From positions 1 to 60,177 of the forward strand of contig JAIYAE010000013.1 in the NCBI GenBank assembly GCA_027489175.1: a stretch of DNA of 60,177 nucleotides, read 5' to 3'. This stretch comes from Rhodobacter sp. (GTDB lineage Bacteria > Pseudomonadota > Alphaproteobacteria > Rhodobacterales > Rhodobacteraceae). This document shows, piece by piece, positions 8,588 to 16,104 of the stretch. The position numbers and the translations under genes were made by a program. Positions within the stretch are counted from its first letter, which is position 1; each line of letters begins with the position of its first letter. Under the pieces are notes generated by a model that worked only from the letters and a program-made list of their open reading frames with translations, was not told where the DNA came from and did not search any database.

Positions 8588-9416
8588 AGCCGATCCTCCT
8601 CCGGCTCCAGACCTGGATCAGGTTGATGAGCAAAAGCATGGCAAAGCTGATCAGCAGCATGGCAATGCCAATCGCGGCGGCCGCGTCATAGTTGAACTCT
8701 TCCAGCTGGATGATGATCAGAAGCGGCGCGATCTCGGTCACCAGCGGGATGTTGCCCGCGATGAAAATGACCGATCCGTATTCCCCAACCGCCCGGGCAA
8801 GAGCCAGCGCAAAGCCCGTCAACGCGGCGGGCAGGAGCATCGGCAGGATGACGTGGCGGATGGTGTGGAGGCGCGAGGCGCCAAGGGTGGCGGACGCCTC
8901 CTCGACCTCGCGCTCGATCTCTTCGATCACCGGCTGGACGGTGCGGGCGACGAAGGGCAGGCCCACGAACACGAGTGCGATAAAGATACCCCACTGCGTG
9001 TAGGCGATTTTCCAGCCGATCTCGGCCGCAAGCTGCCCGAAGGCGCCTTTCGGCGCATAAAGCGCGGTCAGCGCGATGCCAGCCACGGCGGTGGGCAGGG
9101 CGAAGGGCAGGTCCACCGCAGCATCCAGGATGCGGCGGCCGGGAAAGCGGTAGCGCACGAGCACCCATGCCAAAAGAACGCCGAAGACCAGGTTAAGCGT
9201 CGCTGCAAAGAGCGACAGCCGGAAGGACAGGAACAGCGCGGTCCAAACGCGTTCGCGGTTCACGGTTTCCCAGATCCCCGCCAAACCATAATTGGCACCC
9301 TTCATCAGAAGGGCGCCGATTGGCAGGAGGACGACCAGAGACAGCATTGTAATGGTGATCCCCATACTCAGACCCAGTCCGGGCATGGGGGACCGGTGGA
9401 TCACCGGTCCCTTCAT
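8580..9416 (-). CDS. cysT: Sulfate ABC transporter permease CysT/CysU
   Basis: First permease of the sulfate importer, 278 aa, with DLPFALPTAVAGIALTALYAP and ASATLGASRLHTIRHVILP (EAA loop) and AVGEYGSVIFIAGN as CysT hallmarks. Two starts are possible: ATG at 9416 behind AGAGG with a short spacer, chosen here, or GTG at 9428 that overlaps the sbp stop codon (GTGA). The difference is four residues. Lies immediately downstream of the binding-protein gene in the cys operon. Confidence 0.92.
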   Translation of the reverse strand: MKGPVIHRSPMPGLGLSMGITITMLSLVVLLPIGALLMKGANYGLAGIWETVNRERVWTALFLSFRLSLFAATLNLVFGVLLAWVLVRYRFPGRRILDAAVDLPFALPTAVAGIALTALYAPKGAFGQLAAEIGWKIAYTQWGIFIALVFVGLPFVARTVQPVIEEIEREVEEASATLGASRLHTIRHVILPMLLPAALTGFALALARAVGEYGSVIFIAGNIPLVTEIAPLLIIIQLEEFNYDAAAAIGIAMLLISFAMLLLINLIQVWSRRRIGYV

Positions 9417-9424
9417 CGCACCTC

Positions 9425-10543
9425 TCACTTTGGCACGTAGATCTGGTCGAAGATGCCGCCGTCAGCGAAGTGTTCGGGCTGCACCTTGGCCCAGCCGCCA
9501 AGAGCTTCGATGGTGACCAGCTCCAGTTGCGGGAAGCGGGCGACATCCGCAGGGTCCGCCTTCGAGGTATCCCAGGCGCGGTAGAAGTTCTTGAAGGCGA
9601 TGGCCTGGCCTTCCGGGCTGTAGAGATAGTTCAGATAGGCCTCGGCCAGCTTGCGCTGTTCATCATTGGCGATGTTCGCATCAACGATGGCGACCGGCGG
9701 TTCGGCCAGCACTGATAACGAGGGAACCACGATGTCGAACTGATCCTCACCCAGTTCCTTGAGCGCAAGGTAAGCCTCGTTCTCCCAGGCGAGCAGCACG
9801 TCGCCAATGCCGTTCTGTGCGAAGGTTGTGGTCGAGCCGCGGGCCGCCTGGTCCAGGACGGGGACGTTCTTGTAAAGCGCGCCGACAAACTCTTTCGGGT
9901 CCTTGCCGTTCTTCTCGGCCCAGGCCCAGGCGGCGAGGTAGTTCCAGCGTGCGCCGCCGCTTGTCTTCGGGTTCGGCGTGATCACCTCAATGCCCTCGGC
10001 CACCAGATCACCCCAGTCCTTGAGGCCCTTCGGGTTGCCTTCGCGCACCAGGAACACGATGGTCGAGGTGTAGGGTGACGAGTTGTTCGGGAACTTGGTT
10101 TGCCAGTCCTCGGCCAGAAGACCGGCCTTGGCCAGACGGTCGATGTCACCGGCCAGCGCCAGCGTCACCACTTGCGCCTTGAGGCCGTCAACCACCGCGC
10201 GGGACTGGCTGCCCGACCCGCCATGGCTGACCTCAAGCGTCGGGGCCTCGTTCCCCTGGGACACCCAGTAGGCGGAGAATGCTTCGTTGAACTCGCGATA
10301 CAATTCGCGGGTCGGGTCATAGCTTACGTTCAGCAGGCTTTCAGCCTGGACCTGCGATGGGACGGAGCCGAGGGCAAGAAGTGCGACAGCGAGGGCAGAC
10401 AGGGTCCCGCGCAGTGCCCGGCCAACGGGCCAGCCTGTCAGACGGCGCAGGCCGTCGGCGATGGTGACGCGGCCGTCGGCATGGGCGTCAACGACGGGCC
10501 CCTGGGCCGTCACGGTCCCGGCGAGGGTGATGGTGGCAAGCAT
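9425..10543 (-). CDS. sbp: Sulfate-binding protein with unusual N-terminal extension
   Basis: Periplasmic sulfate receptor. The mature Sbp part begins near ESLLNVSYDPTRELY and keeps VSHGGSGSQSR, GNPKGLKDW, PNPKTSGGARWNYLAAW and LLAWENEA. Signal core GRALRGTLSALAVALLALG with cleavage near VQA is preceded by about 45 residues of non-signal sequence (from MLATITLAGTVTAQGPVV). Chosen ATG at 10543 has AGGAGA upstream and yields 372 aa. A second in-frame ATG at 10639 (404 aa) also has GGAGG and overlaps the preceding stop codon. No start codon lies just before the signal peptide, so some extension seems unavoidable; it may be a fused small protein. Confidence 0.88.
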   Translation of the reverse strand: MLATITLAGTVTAQGPVVDAHADGRVTIADGLRRLTGWPVGRALRGTLSALAVALLALGSVPSQVQAESLLNVSYDPTRELYREFNEAFSAYWVSQGNEAPTLEVSHGGSGSQSRAVVDGLKAQVVTLALAGDIDRLAKAGLLAEDWQTKFPNNSSPYTSTIVFLVREGNPKGLKDWGDLVAEGIEVITPNPKTSGGARWNYLAAWAWAEKNGKDPKEFVGALYKNVPVLDQAARGSTTTFAQNGIGDVLLAWENEAYLALKELGEDQFDIVVPSLSVLAEPPVAIVDANIANDEQRKLAEAYLNYLYSPEGQAIAFKNFYRAWDTSKADPADVARFPQLELVTIEALGGWAKVQPEHFADGGIFDQIYVPK

Positions 10544-10635
10544 GGACGTCTCCTGTTGAAGTCGGGATGGGTTGGGGTTCATCGGGCGGAAGGGCATGAG
10601 ACCCAGGATGGTCAGCGGAAGGGCCGAAGATGCGG

Positions 10636-10905
10636 TCATTTGTGGCCTCCATCGTTTCGGGTGGCCGCCCCGATCGGTTCGATCCGGGCCTCCCAGACAG
10701 TGGCATCCCGGCCATGAAGAAGTTCCGCCACAGCCTCATCCGGGGACCTGGTGAACAGGACCAAAGGGCTGCCATTGACGCGGTGGGTCTGGCCGGTGCG
10801 ACGGTCGACAAGGCGAACGGCGCAGGCTTGCGACAACGGGGCCGCCATTGCCGACATCGCGCGTCCGGCCTGTCCAATCGGATCAAGGTGGAGTGCAGCA
10901 GTCAT
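10636..10905 (-). CDS. Small conserved-looking protein of the cys operon
   Basis: 89-aa soluble protein, first gene of the sulfate operon. The ATG at 10905 is preceded by AAGGAGACATGTG, a strong Shine-Dalgarno. It contains VRLVDRRTGQTHRVNGSPLV followed by a helical SPDEAVAELLHGRD segment and a basic tail. No cysteines that would form a metal site beyond one, no signal peptide and no membrane segment are seen. Its stop overlaps an ATG that is in frame with sbp. I do not recognise the family. Position suggests a role connected with sulfate uptake or sulfur regulation (inference). Confidence 0.65.
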   Translation of the reverse strand: MTAALHLDPIGQAGRAMSAMAAPLSQACAVRLVDRRTGQTHRVNGSPLVLFTRSPDEAVAELLHGRDATVWEARIEPIGAATRNDGGHK

Positions 10906-11017
10906 CACATGTCTCCTTCGCTGTCGTTCAGGTGCTGTCAGCCAGGGACTGGCCCTTGCTATTGCGTTAATAACGACAGAGATAGTCGAGTATTGCAAAG
11001 GAAAATTCACGCCAAAT

Positions 11018-11029
11018 ATTGTCGTGTAT
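11018..11029 (-). promoter_or_regulatory. TACACGACAA motif, copy B (cys operon promoter)
   Basis: Minus-strand ATACACGACAAT, identical over 12 bases to copy D near 12314. It lies 113 bases before the first cys-operon gene. Three bases away on the distal side is the perfect palindrome AGAATATTCT. Confidence 0.5.
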
Positions 11030-11031
11030 AG

Positions 11032-11041
11032 AGAATATTCT
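11032..11041. promoter_or_regulatory. Palindrome AGAATATTCT upstream of cys operon
   Basis: Perfect 10-bp palindrome in an A+T-rich island adjoining motif copy B. It may be part of the operator of the Rrf2 regulator whose gene ends 62 bases away, or part of the promoter. Confidence 0.35.
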
Positions 11042-11102
11042 TCTAGACGCCTGTCGCGGTCTGCGGGCGTATCCTTTGGTTTACTGACTGGATAACAAGG
11101 GC

Positions 11103-11567
11103 TTAGGGGCTGGCAGTGTTGCCAATGACCTGTTCCGCGACCGCGCCTGACCGCAGCATATCTTGCAGCGTCAGAGAGTCGATCATCACAAGGTAGGACC
11201 AGAACATTTCGGCAAAGACCTTGCGGATTCGGCAGGTTGCCTCATCCACGCAATCCTCGCAGCGCTGGTAGGCACGGCGGGACAGGCAGGGCAGGGGGGC
11301 AATCGGCCCATCGATGGTGCGTAGCAGTTCCGAGATTGAGATCTCGGTCGGCTTTTTGATCAGGGTATAGCCGCCTGACCGACCCCGGATCGACGCGATC
11401 ACGCCAGCATTGCGGACTTCCAGCAGGATGTGCTCCAGGAACCGCTTGGGCGTGTCCGAGCGCTTGGCGATCTCTTCGATCGTCAAGGGTTCGGGCTGGC
11501 CCTTTGCCGCTTCATCGGCGAGGACGAGAAGCGCCTTGAGGGCGTATTTCATCTTCTGCGTGATCAT
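11103..11567 (-). CDS. Rrf2-family transcriptional regulator
   Basis: DNA-binding regulator of 154 aa with the Rrf2 winged helix at the N terminus (MKYALKALLVLADEA, then RSDTPKRFLEHILLEV and GRSGGYTLIKKP). A central cysteine cluster, CLSRRAYQRCEDCVDEATC, gives C-x9-C-x2-C-x6-C, which could hold an Fe-S cluster or act as a thiol sensor, though spacing differs from IscR. It sits directly upstream of the sulfate operon on the same strand and is divergent from a DecR-like regulator. By analogy with CymR, another Rrf2 member, cysteine or sulfur status is a plausible signal (inference). Confidence 0.85.
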   Translation of the reverse strand: MITQKMKYALKALLVLADEAAKGQPEPLTIEEIAKRSDTPKRFLEHILLEVRNAGVIASIRGRSGGYTLIKKPTEISISELLRTIDGPIAPLPCLSRRAYQRCEDCVDEATCRIRKVFAEMFWSYLVMIDSLTLQDMLRSGAVAEQVIGNTASP

Positions 11568-11695
11568 GGGTCAGGGTTACGCGCTGCAATGACGAGAATC
11601 AATGTCGGGATTGTGGGCCGCGTGCCAAACCCCTGTCTCGTTGCAGGAAAACCTACAGAAACAAGGCAAAACCGGTGTGATCGAGGTTGATCGCT

Positions 11696-11707
11696 TATAC
11701 ACGATAA
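11696..11707 (+). promoter_or_regulatory. TACACGATAA motif, copy C (between the two regulators)
   Basis: TATACACGATAA in the intergenic region between the rrf2-type gene and the divergent Lrp/AsnC gene, 76 bases before the latter's GTG. One base differs from the core of copies A, B and D. It could control either or both regulators. Confidence 0.45.
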
Positions 11708-11783
11708 AGACGGTAGACTTTATTTTGTTTTGCTGCATGCTGACCGTCAGGCCCACGAGCCGGGCAAGAAAGGCAGCAAAGAC

Positions 11784-12257
11784 GTGACCAACCTCGACCT
11801 GATCGACCGGAAAATCGTGGCGGAACTGATGCGCGATGCGACGCTGCCCATCGCCCAGATCGCCGACAAGGCCGGCCTGTCGCAGACCCCCTGTTGGAAG
11901 CGCATCCAGAAGCTTGAAGCCTCAGGTGTGATTACTGGGCGGGTCGCTTTGGCCGATCCGACAAAGCTGGGTTTTGGTCTGACCGTGTTTGTCGGCATCG
12001 AGGCGCCTGACCATACGTCAGAGTGGCGTGAGGCCTTTGCCAAGGCGACCGGGTCCATCCCCGAGATCATGGAAATCTACCGGATGGCAGGGGAAATCGA
12101 TTACCTTTTGCGCGTCGCAGTGGCCGACATGCTGGCTTTCGACCGCCTGTACAAGCGCCTGACCGATGCAGTCCCCATCAAGAACGTCACCAGCCATTTC
12201 GCGATGGAGCGGATGAAATTCACCACCGCCTATCCGGTGGATACCCTGTCCCGCTGA
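11784..12257 (+). CDS. Lrp/AsnC-family regulator, DecR-like
   Basis: Transcription factor of 157 aa. N-terminal HTH spans LDLIDRKIVAELMRD to SQTPCWKRIQKLE; the C-terminal RAM ligand-binding domain contains RMAGEIDYLLRVAVADM and ends in FAMERMKFTTAYPV. These segments closely resemble E. coli DecR (YbaO), a cysteine-responsive activator of cysteine desulfidase, as I recall that sequence. Neighbouring sulfur uptake genes support cysteine sensing. GTG at 11784 was chosen because it gives the family length; an ATG at 11730 would add 18 atypical residues. It reads away from the Rrf2 gene with motif copy C between them. Confidence 0.85.
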   Translation: MTNLDLIDRKIVAELMRDATLPIAQIADKAGLSQTPCWKRIQKLEASGVITGRVALADPTKLGFGLTVFVGIEAPDHTSEWREAFAKATGSIPEIMEIYRMAGEIDYLLRVAVADMLAFDRLYKRLTDAVPIKNVTSHFAMERMKFTTAYPVDTLSR

Positions 12258-12308
12258 AACTGCCCCGGAGAATGACCTTCCCTTTCCGCTGTCATCTTTA
12301 GAACCAAA

Positions 12309-12320
12309 ATACACGACAAT
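12309..12320 (+). promoter_or_regulatory. TACACGACAA motif, copy D (hydrolase promoter)
   Basis: ATACACGACAAT, 50 bases before the alpha/beta hydrolase ATG. Same strand relation to its gene as copies A-C. Copies A, C and D are also followed 9-11 bases later by TTTATT. Confidence 0.5.
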
Positions 12321-12370
12321 CTTGCTAGATTTATTAGGCAAACCGAGTCGCAACCCTGTGGAGGCATACG

Positions 12371-12940
12371 ATGACCAAGACCCTGATCGTCCCCGGCCTC
12401 GACGGCTCTCCAGATCCGCACTGGCAGCATTGGTGGGCCGCGACAGACCCAAAGGCGCTGATGGTTGACCTTCCCGATCTGGACCGCCCTGTTCCAGCGG
12501 TGTGGGAGATCGAGCTTGCCGGAATGATCCTGCGGCACCCTGACAGCATCCTTGTCGGCCATTCGCTGGGCGCGGTGCTGATTGCGCGCCTTCTGGCGAC
12601 ATGGCCGCATCTGCGGGTGAGGGGCGCCCTGCTTGTTGCCCCGGCAGAGACCCTTGGAAATGACCGGATCGGCCAGTTCGGCGCGATTCCGGAACTGCGG
12701 ATGGATATCCCGACAACCGTGGTGGCCAGCCGCAATGACCCCTGGATGAGCTATGGCCGCGCGGTGCATCTGGCGAGGGCTTGGGGCAGCGACCTGGTTG
12801 ATCTGGGCCATGCGGGCCACATCAATGTGGCCTCAGGCTTTGGCCCATGGGCAAAGGGCAAGGTCTTGCGCGATGCCCTTCTTCGGGCAACGACCGAACA
12901 GCCGGTTCGCTTGGCCCCTGGCGGGAGGGTGGCATTGTGA
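12371..12940 (+). CDS. RBBP9/YdeN-type alpha/beta hydrolase
   Basis: Serine hydrolase of 189 aa in the RBBP9/YdeN family. The nucleophile elbow GHSLG, an acid in SRNDPWM and a histidine in DLGHAGHINVASGFGPW form the expected Ser-Asp-His triad. The N terminus LIVPGLDGSPDPHWQHWW is typical of the family. GGAGG precedes the ATG by 6 bases. The natural substrate of bacterial members is mostly unknown. It shares the TACACGACAA motif with sulfur uptake operons, so a role in sulfur assimilation or thioester/ester turnover under sulfur limitation is possible (inference). The next gene overlaps its stop codon. Confidence 0.87.
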   Translation: MTKTLIVPGLDGSPDPHWQHWWAATDPKALMVDLPDLDRPVPAVWEIELAGMILRHPDSILVGHSLGAVLIARLLATWPHLRVRGALLVAPAETLGNDRIGQFGAIPELRMDIPTTVVASRNDPWMSYGRAVHLARAWGSDLVDLGHAGHINVASGFGPWAKGKVLRDALLRATTEQPVRLAPGGRVAL

Positions 12941-13092
12941 AAAGCTTGCTTCGTCAGCCCTATCAGGGGCGTGCCGGCTATGTCGCCCTTGTGCTTTTTC
13001 TTCTGGCCTACATCGCAACCATGGCCCTCGTGATCGCGCCGGAGCATGTGAAATCGGCGATGGACGCAACGTGGACTTGGCCCTTTAAGTGA
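12937..13092 (+). CDS. Small single-span membrane protein (51 aa)
   Basis: Starts with GTG at 12937 overlapping the hydrolase TGA (GTGA), with GGGAGG upstream. A basic N terminus (KSLLRQPYQGRAG) is followed by one hydrophobic helix, YVALVLFLLAYIATMALVI, and a short acidic/aromatic tail ending WTWPFK. No family recognised. Tight coupling to the hydrolase suggests the two act together, for example the small protein tethering or modulating it at the membrane (inference). Confidence 0.6.
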   Translation: MKSLLRQPYQGRAGYVALVLFLLAYIATMALVIAPEHVKSAMDATWTWPFK

Positions 13093-13309
13093 CCGGACTG
13101 TCCAAAAGGGCACAAGGATGGTGGAAGGACGCTTGTCCCTGGGCGACGGTGGTTACCAGCTTGTTGGCCAGTGGCGCGTTGAACGTGTCGAGGATCGTGT
13201 CCAGCCCTGTCCGGAGCCCACGATGCCGATTTGCTGACCGGAGATCCTTCTGTTGACGACAGAGCTGTGAAGGCGACCTAAAGGGTCGGCGTCAATCCGG
13301 CGCTTCCAG
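13093..13309. other. Non-coding stretch without recognisable gene
   Basis: No open frame with credible coding properties or clear homology was found on either strand. It borders the decayed genes to the right and may contain more eroded sequence. No terminator with a T-run was seen after the small membrane gene. Confidence 0.4.
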
Positions 13310-13840
13310 ATCCAGCGTCATGGGGCGGCAATTGAAGAGTTAGAGGCGCGTCCCTTCCCCGTTCAGCCGCAGCGCCGTCAGGCTGGCAGGGGCCACTGGA
13401 ATGATCTGCCGGGGTGCCAAGGCAACAAGCCTGTGCAAAAGCGCTCGGATGACCCCGCCATGGCAAACGGCAAGCAGGGTGTTCCCGCCTTTGGCCGCTT
13501 CCTCCAGAGTGGCTGCCGTCGTCCGCTTTAAGAAGTCATCCCAGAACTCTCCGCCTTCGGGGCGGTGGGTTCCGGCACGCCAGGCGTGAAATCTGACTGG
13601 GTCCTCGGCCAGAAGATCTGCGATCTCGCGGCCTTACCATGTGCCCACGTTGATCTCTCGCAGGCGTGGCTCAGGCCGGGCCTCGGGAAACTCTAGCCGC
13701 GCTGCCGTTTCACGTGCCCGGACCAGATCAGAGGTGATGACCCGACAGGGGTTGAGCGCTGAAATCGCCGGGGCCAGTGCGGCGGCCAGTTGGTGCCCCA
13801 GCGCGGACAAAACAATGTCGGCCTGGCACTGGAGGATGCA
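13310..13840 (-). pseudogene. Histidine phosphatase (phosphoglycerate mutase family), decayed
   Basis: Minus-strand translation gives a recognisable histidine phosphatase: DIVLSALGHQLAAALA, ITSDLVRARETA, LREINVGTW, then VCHGGVIRALLHRL with the second catalytic His. The N-terminal RHGET catalytic motif is missing, a TAA interrupts the frame right after INVGTW near 13635, and another TAA interrupts near 13343. It abuts, in a shifted frame, a decayed permease. The gene cannot make an active enzyme. Confidence 0.7.
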
Positions 13841-13844
13841 ATGA

Positions 13845-14350
13845 CAACCGTTAGGGCGTTGGCAAACTGGGTGAAAAATTCGCTGGCATCGCGATAGGCT
13901 ACGAGGCTTCTCACCGGCATCGTCAGCGTAAAGGGAAGGACGACCAGGTTGAGGTCCCGGATGATCTTCACGAAGATCAGGATGCCCCCAGCGGCGAGGC
14001 CTCGGACGGCCAATGGCACGGTGATCGCGATCGTTCGCCGCCCAAGCGAGGCACCAGTCAGTCGTGCAGATTCTTTCAACTCTCCGCTGACTTGGTGAAT
14101 GACCGCTTGCCCGGTGTGTACGCTGACCGGCAGAAGCTAGGTGCTGCCGTCAATGACAAGCAGAGCGAAAGAGCCGTAAAGGGCCGGGAACACCCCGATG
14201 GGTGCGCCGAGGAAGGCGATGTAGGCGGCACCAAAGGCGATGCCCGGAATCAGGAGCGGAAGGAAACTGATCTGGGTGATCGCGGCCGATAGCAGCCATC
14301 GCGATAGCGCGCCGTGGTATAGCTGGCCATCAGGCCGACGGCCATGCTCG
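13845..14350 (-). pseudogene. Iron/FbpB-type ABC permease fragment, decayed
   Basis: Two minus-strand blocks of a binding-protein-dependent permease: ITQISFLPLLIPGIAFGAAYI followed after an in-frame TAG near 14138 by GELKESARLTGASLGRRT (an EAA loop) and FVKIIRDLNLVVLPFTL. A frameshift lies near 14310 where a preceding membrane-segment fragment (MAVGLMASYTTARYR) changes frame. Only the C-terminal half of the usual double-length FbpB is represented, and it runs out of frame into the phosphatase remnant. Confidence 0.65.
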
Positions 14351-14389
14351 TGCCGGCGACGCGCGACGAGGTGGAACATAGGCCTCAAT

Positions 14390-15025
14390 GATTCCGGCCT
14401 CCAGCAGTTCCGGGATCACCATGGTCCTCGCCCCCATCTCTCGGGCATGCTCAACAAGCGGCGCGTAGCTGCGGGGCATGCGCCGGTAGGCATAGATCAG
14501 CACCACATTCTGTGCCCCCAGGTCGAGGACGCCTTCTGCCTGGCATCGGGCATGGCCCGTCAAGAGCCGCACATCGTGCCCGAACCGCTGAAAACGGTTG
14601 GCCATGGTCAGGGGCAGCGCCTCGGCATTCCCGCGGGCGCAGATGTATATGCTGCGCGCGGCCATAAGCTGCCTTGCCGCTGCGTGAATGGCCTTGTCGC
14701 CGATGTGCCAGGTAAGTTCCGCAAGGGCGCTCCGTTCCTGTTCGACCAGGCTGGCTAGGACGCCCCCGGCCGAAGCCTGCAATGTGCGCTGTGGACGCGT
14801 CGCGGTGTCCTCACGCGGCAGGAATTCCTCCTGCAGCGAGGCTCGGAAAGTGGGATAGCCGTCGAACCCAAGGTTTCGGGTGAGCCGCGACGCGGTGGCC
14901 TCGTGAACTCCAGTCTCACGCACTAGGTCAGTCACTGAGGCCAGTGCTGCAGCCCGTGGATGGGTCAGCGCCGACGTTAACAGCCGCCTTTCGATCGGTG
15001 TCAGCGCTTCGGCAAGGGCCTAACA
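14390..15025 (-). pseudogene. RpiR-family regulator, truncated
   Basis: Helix-turn-helix part (LTPIERRLLTSALTHPRAAA, VHEATASRLTRNLGFDGYPTF) and the start of the SIS sugar-phosphate domain (RSIYICARGNAEALPLTMANRFQRFG) are present. A TAG lies in frame just before ALAEALTPIE with no start codon, and the SIS domain stops abruptly near ARTMVIPELL, running into unrelated frame. Full RpiR proteins are about 280 aa; about 210 codons remain. It probably controlled the decayed transport genes next to it. Confidence 0.65.
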
Positions 15026-15261
15026 GTCTGAGCGAACCGGGGATGCGGGTTATGCCTGGATTCCTGCAGGGATGAGTCATTTGCAAATCGAGCCCGCAGT
15101 GCGCGTTCCCGCAAGTGATTTTGCAGACTGCAAGAGAGTTTACAGATGCTGCTCTTGGACGGTGCGCAATACCTACACAAGTCAGCAGCTCAGCCGCGCA
15201 ATCGCGGAATAATCTGGGCCGTCCTGCGTATAGCATTCATACAAAATCCAGGAGACCAGCC

Positions 15262-15972
15262 ATGAACCTGTTCCGCACTCGCCAGCAGCGCATCCAGTTT
15301 CTTTGTGATCCAAAGGACGAAGGGGTGATCGCGGCGCCAGTGCCCGCCAAGGCCTATCTGCCTGACTGGTTCCGCAAGCTTCCTGCTGTGGATGACACCA
15401 AGCTGTCAAAGACCGACACAGGCCTTACGGTGAAGCGCTGCATGCCGTTTCTGGACGCGATGACCACCGGCTGGATCCTTCTCCTCGCCGCCACCGTTCG
15501 GATGGAGATCCGGGACAACGGTGCCGTGATGGAAGCGGGCTGGGACTTTGACCGCACGATGATTTCCAACCATGGGGATCATCAGGTCAAGGGCAACCCG
15601 TGGGGCAACCGCCCGCCGCGCAAGTTCCACAACTACTGGACGATAACCACTCCACCGGGCTGGAGCTGTCTGTTCATCAACCCGATGAACCGACCGAATG
15701 GGCTGTTCGAAATCGTCTCCGGCATCGTCGACACTGACACCTACCGTTCACCAATCCATTTTCCCTTCTTTGCAACCGGGCCTGACGGGCTGCATGTGAT
15801 TGAAAAAGGATCGCCCATCGTACAGATCATTCCATTCCGCCGGGACGCCGCCGAAATCGAGGCCGATATTCGGGCCGAGACAAAGGAAGAAGCGGCGACC
15901 CGCACCAAGGTTTTGCGCCAGACCCAGGCAAGCACCGGATGGTACCGAACCGAAGCCCGCGCCAAGCGCTGA
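15262..15972 (+). CDS. Uncharacterised protein (236 aa), possibly DUF6065-like
   Basis: Soluble protein without signal peptide or membrane segment. AGGAG lies 8 bases before the ATG. Conserved-looking features include a YLPDWFRKLP segment, a long aromatic-rich centre (KFHNYWTITTPPGWSCLFINPMN) and HFPFFATGPDG followed by an acidic/basic helix. The style resembles hypothetical proteins of marine bacteria and T4-like cyanophages sometimes labelled DUF6065, from memory and with low certainty. It is a single gene between the decayed region and a clear terminator. Function unknown. Confidence 0.7.
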   Translation: MNLFRTRQQRIQFLCDPKDEGVIAAPVPAKAYLPDWFRKLPAVDDTKLSKTDTGLTVKRCMPFLDAMTTGWILLLAATVRMEIRDNGAVMEAGWDFDRTMISNHGDHQVKGNPWGNRPPRKFHNYWTITTPPGWSCLFINPMNRPNGLFEIVSGIVDTDTYRSPIHFPFFATGPDGLHVIEKGSPIVQIIPFRRDAAEIEADIRAETKEEAATRTKVLRQTQASTGWYRTEARAKR

Positions 15973-15990
15973 TTTGTCCAAGAAAAAGCG

Positions 15991-16017
15991 AAAGCCGGGG
16001 TCTGGTGCCCCGGCTTT
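15991..16017 (+). terminator. Intrinsic terminator after the uncharacterised gene
   Basis: AAAGCCGGGG and CCCCGGCTTT form a perfect 10-bp stem with a 7-base loop, followed by GTCGTTTTC, 18 bases after the stop codon. Confidence 0.8.
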
Positions 16018-16047
16018 GTCGTTTTCGGCCTTGCAACCGGATGGCCA

Positions 16048-16078
16048 ATAAAAAAGCGCCGGTCCGAAGACCGGCGCT
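16048..16078 (-). terminator. Intrinsic terminator of the Ser/Asn-rich gene
   Basis: AGCGCCGGT at 16055-16063 pairs with ACCGGCGCT at 16070-16078. On the minus strand the stem is followed by TTTTTTATT. It is 27 bases downstream of the Ser/Asn-rich gene stop. Confidence 0.8.
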
Positions 16079-16104
16079 CGACAGGAAGCAAGTGGCGCGG
16101 CGGA

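Noticed and set aside
13093..13309. Possible fragment with GQQIGIVGSGQG on the minus strand
   Set aside because: Too short and interrupted by stops to assign to a family.
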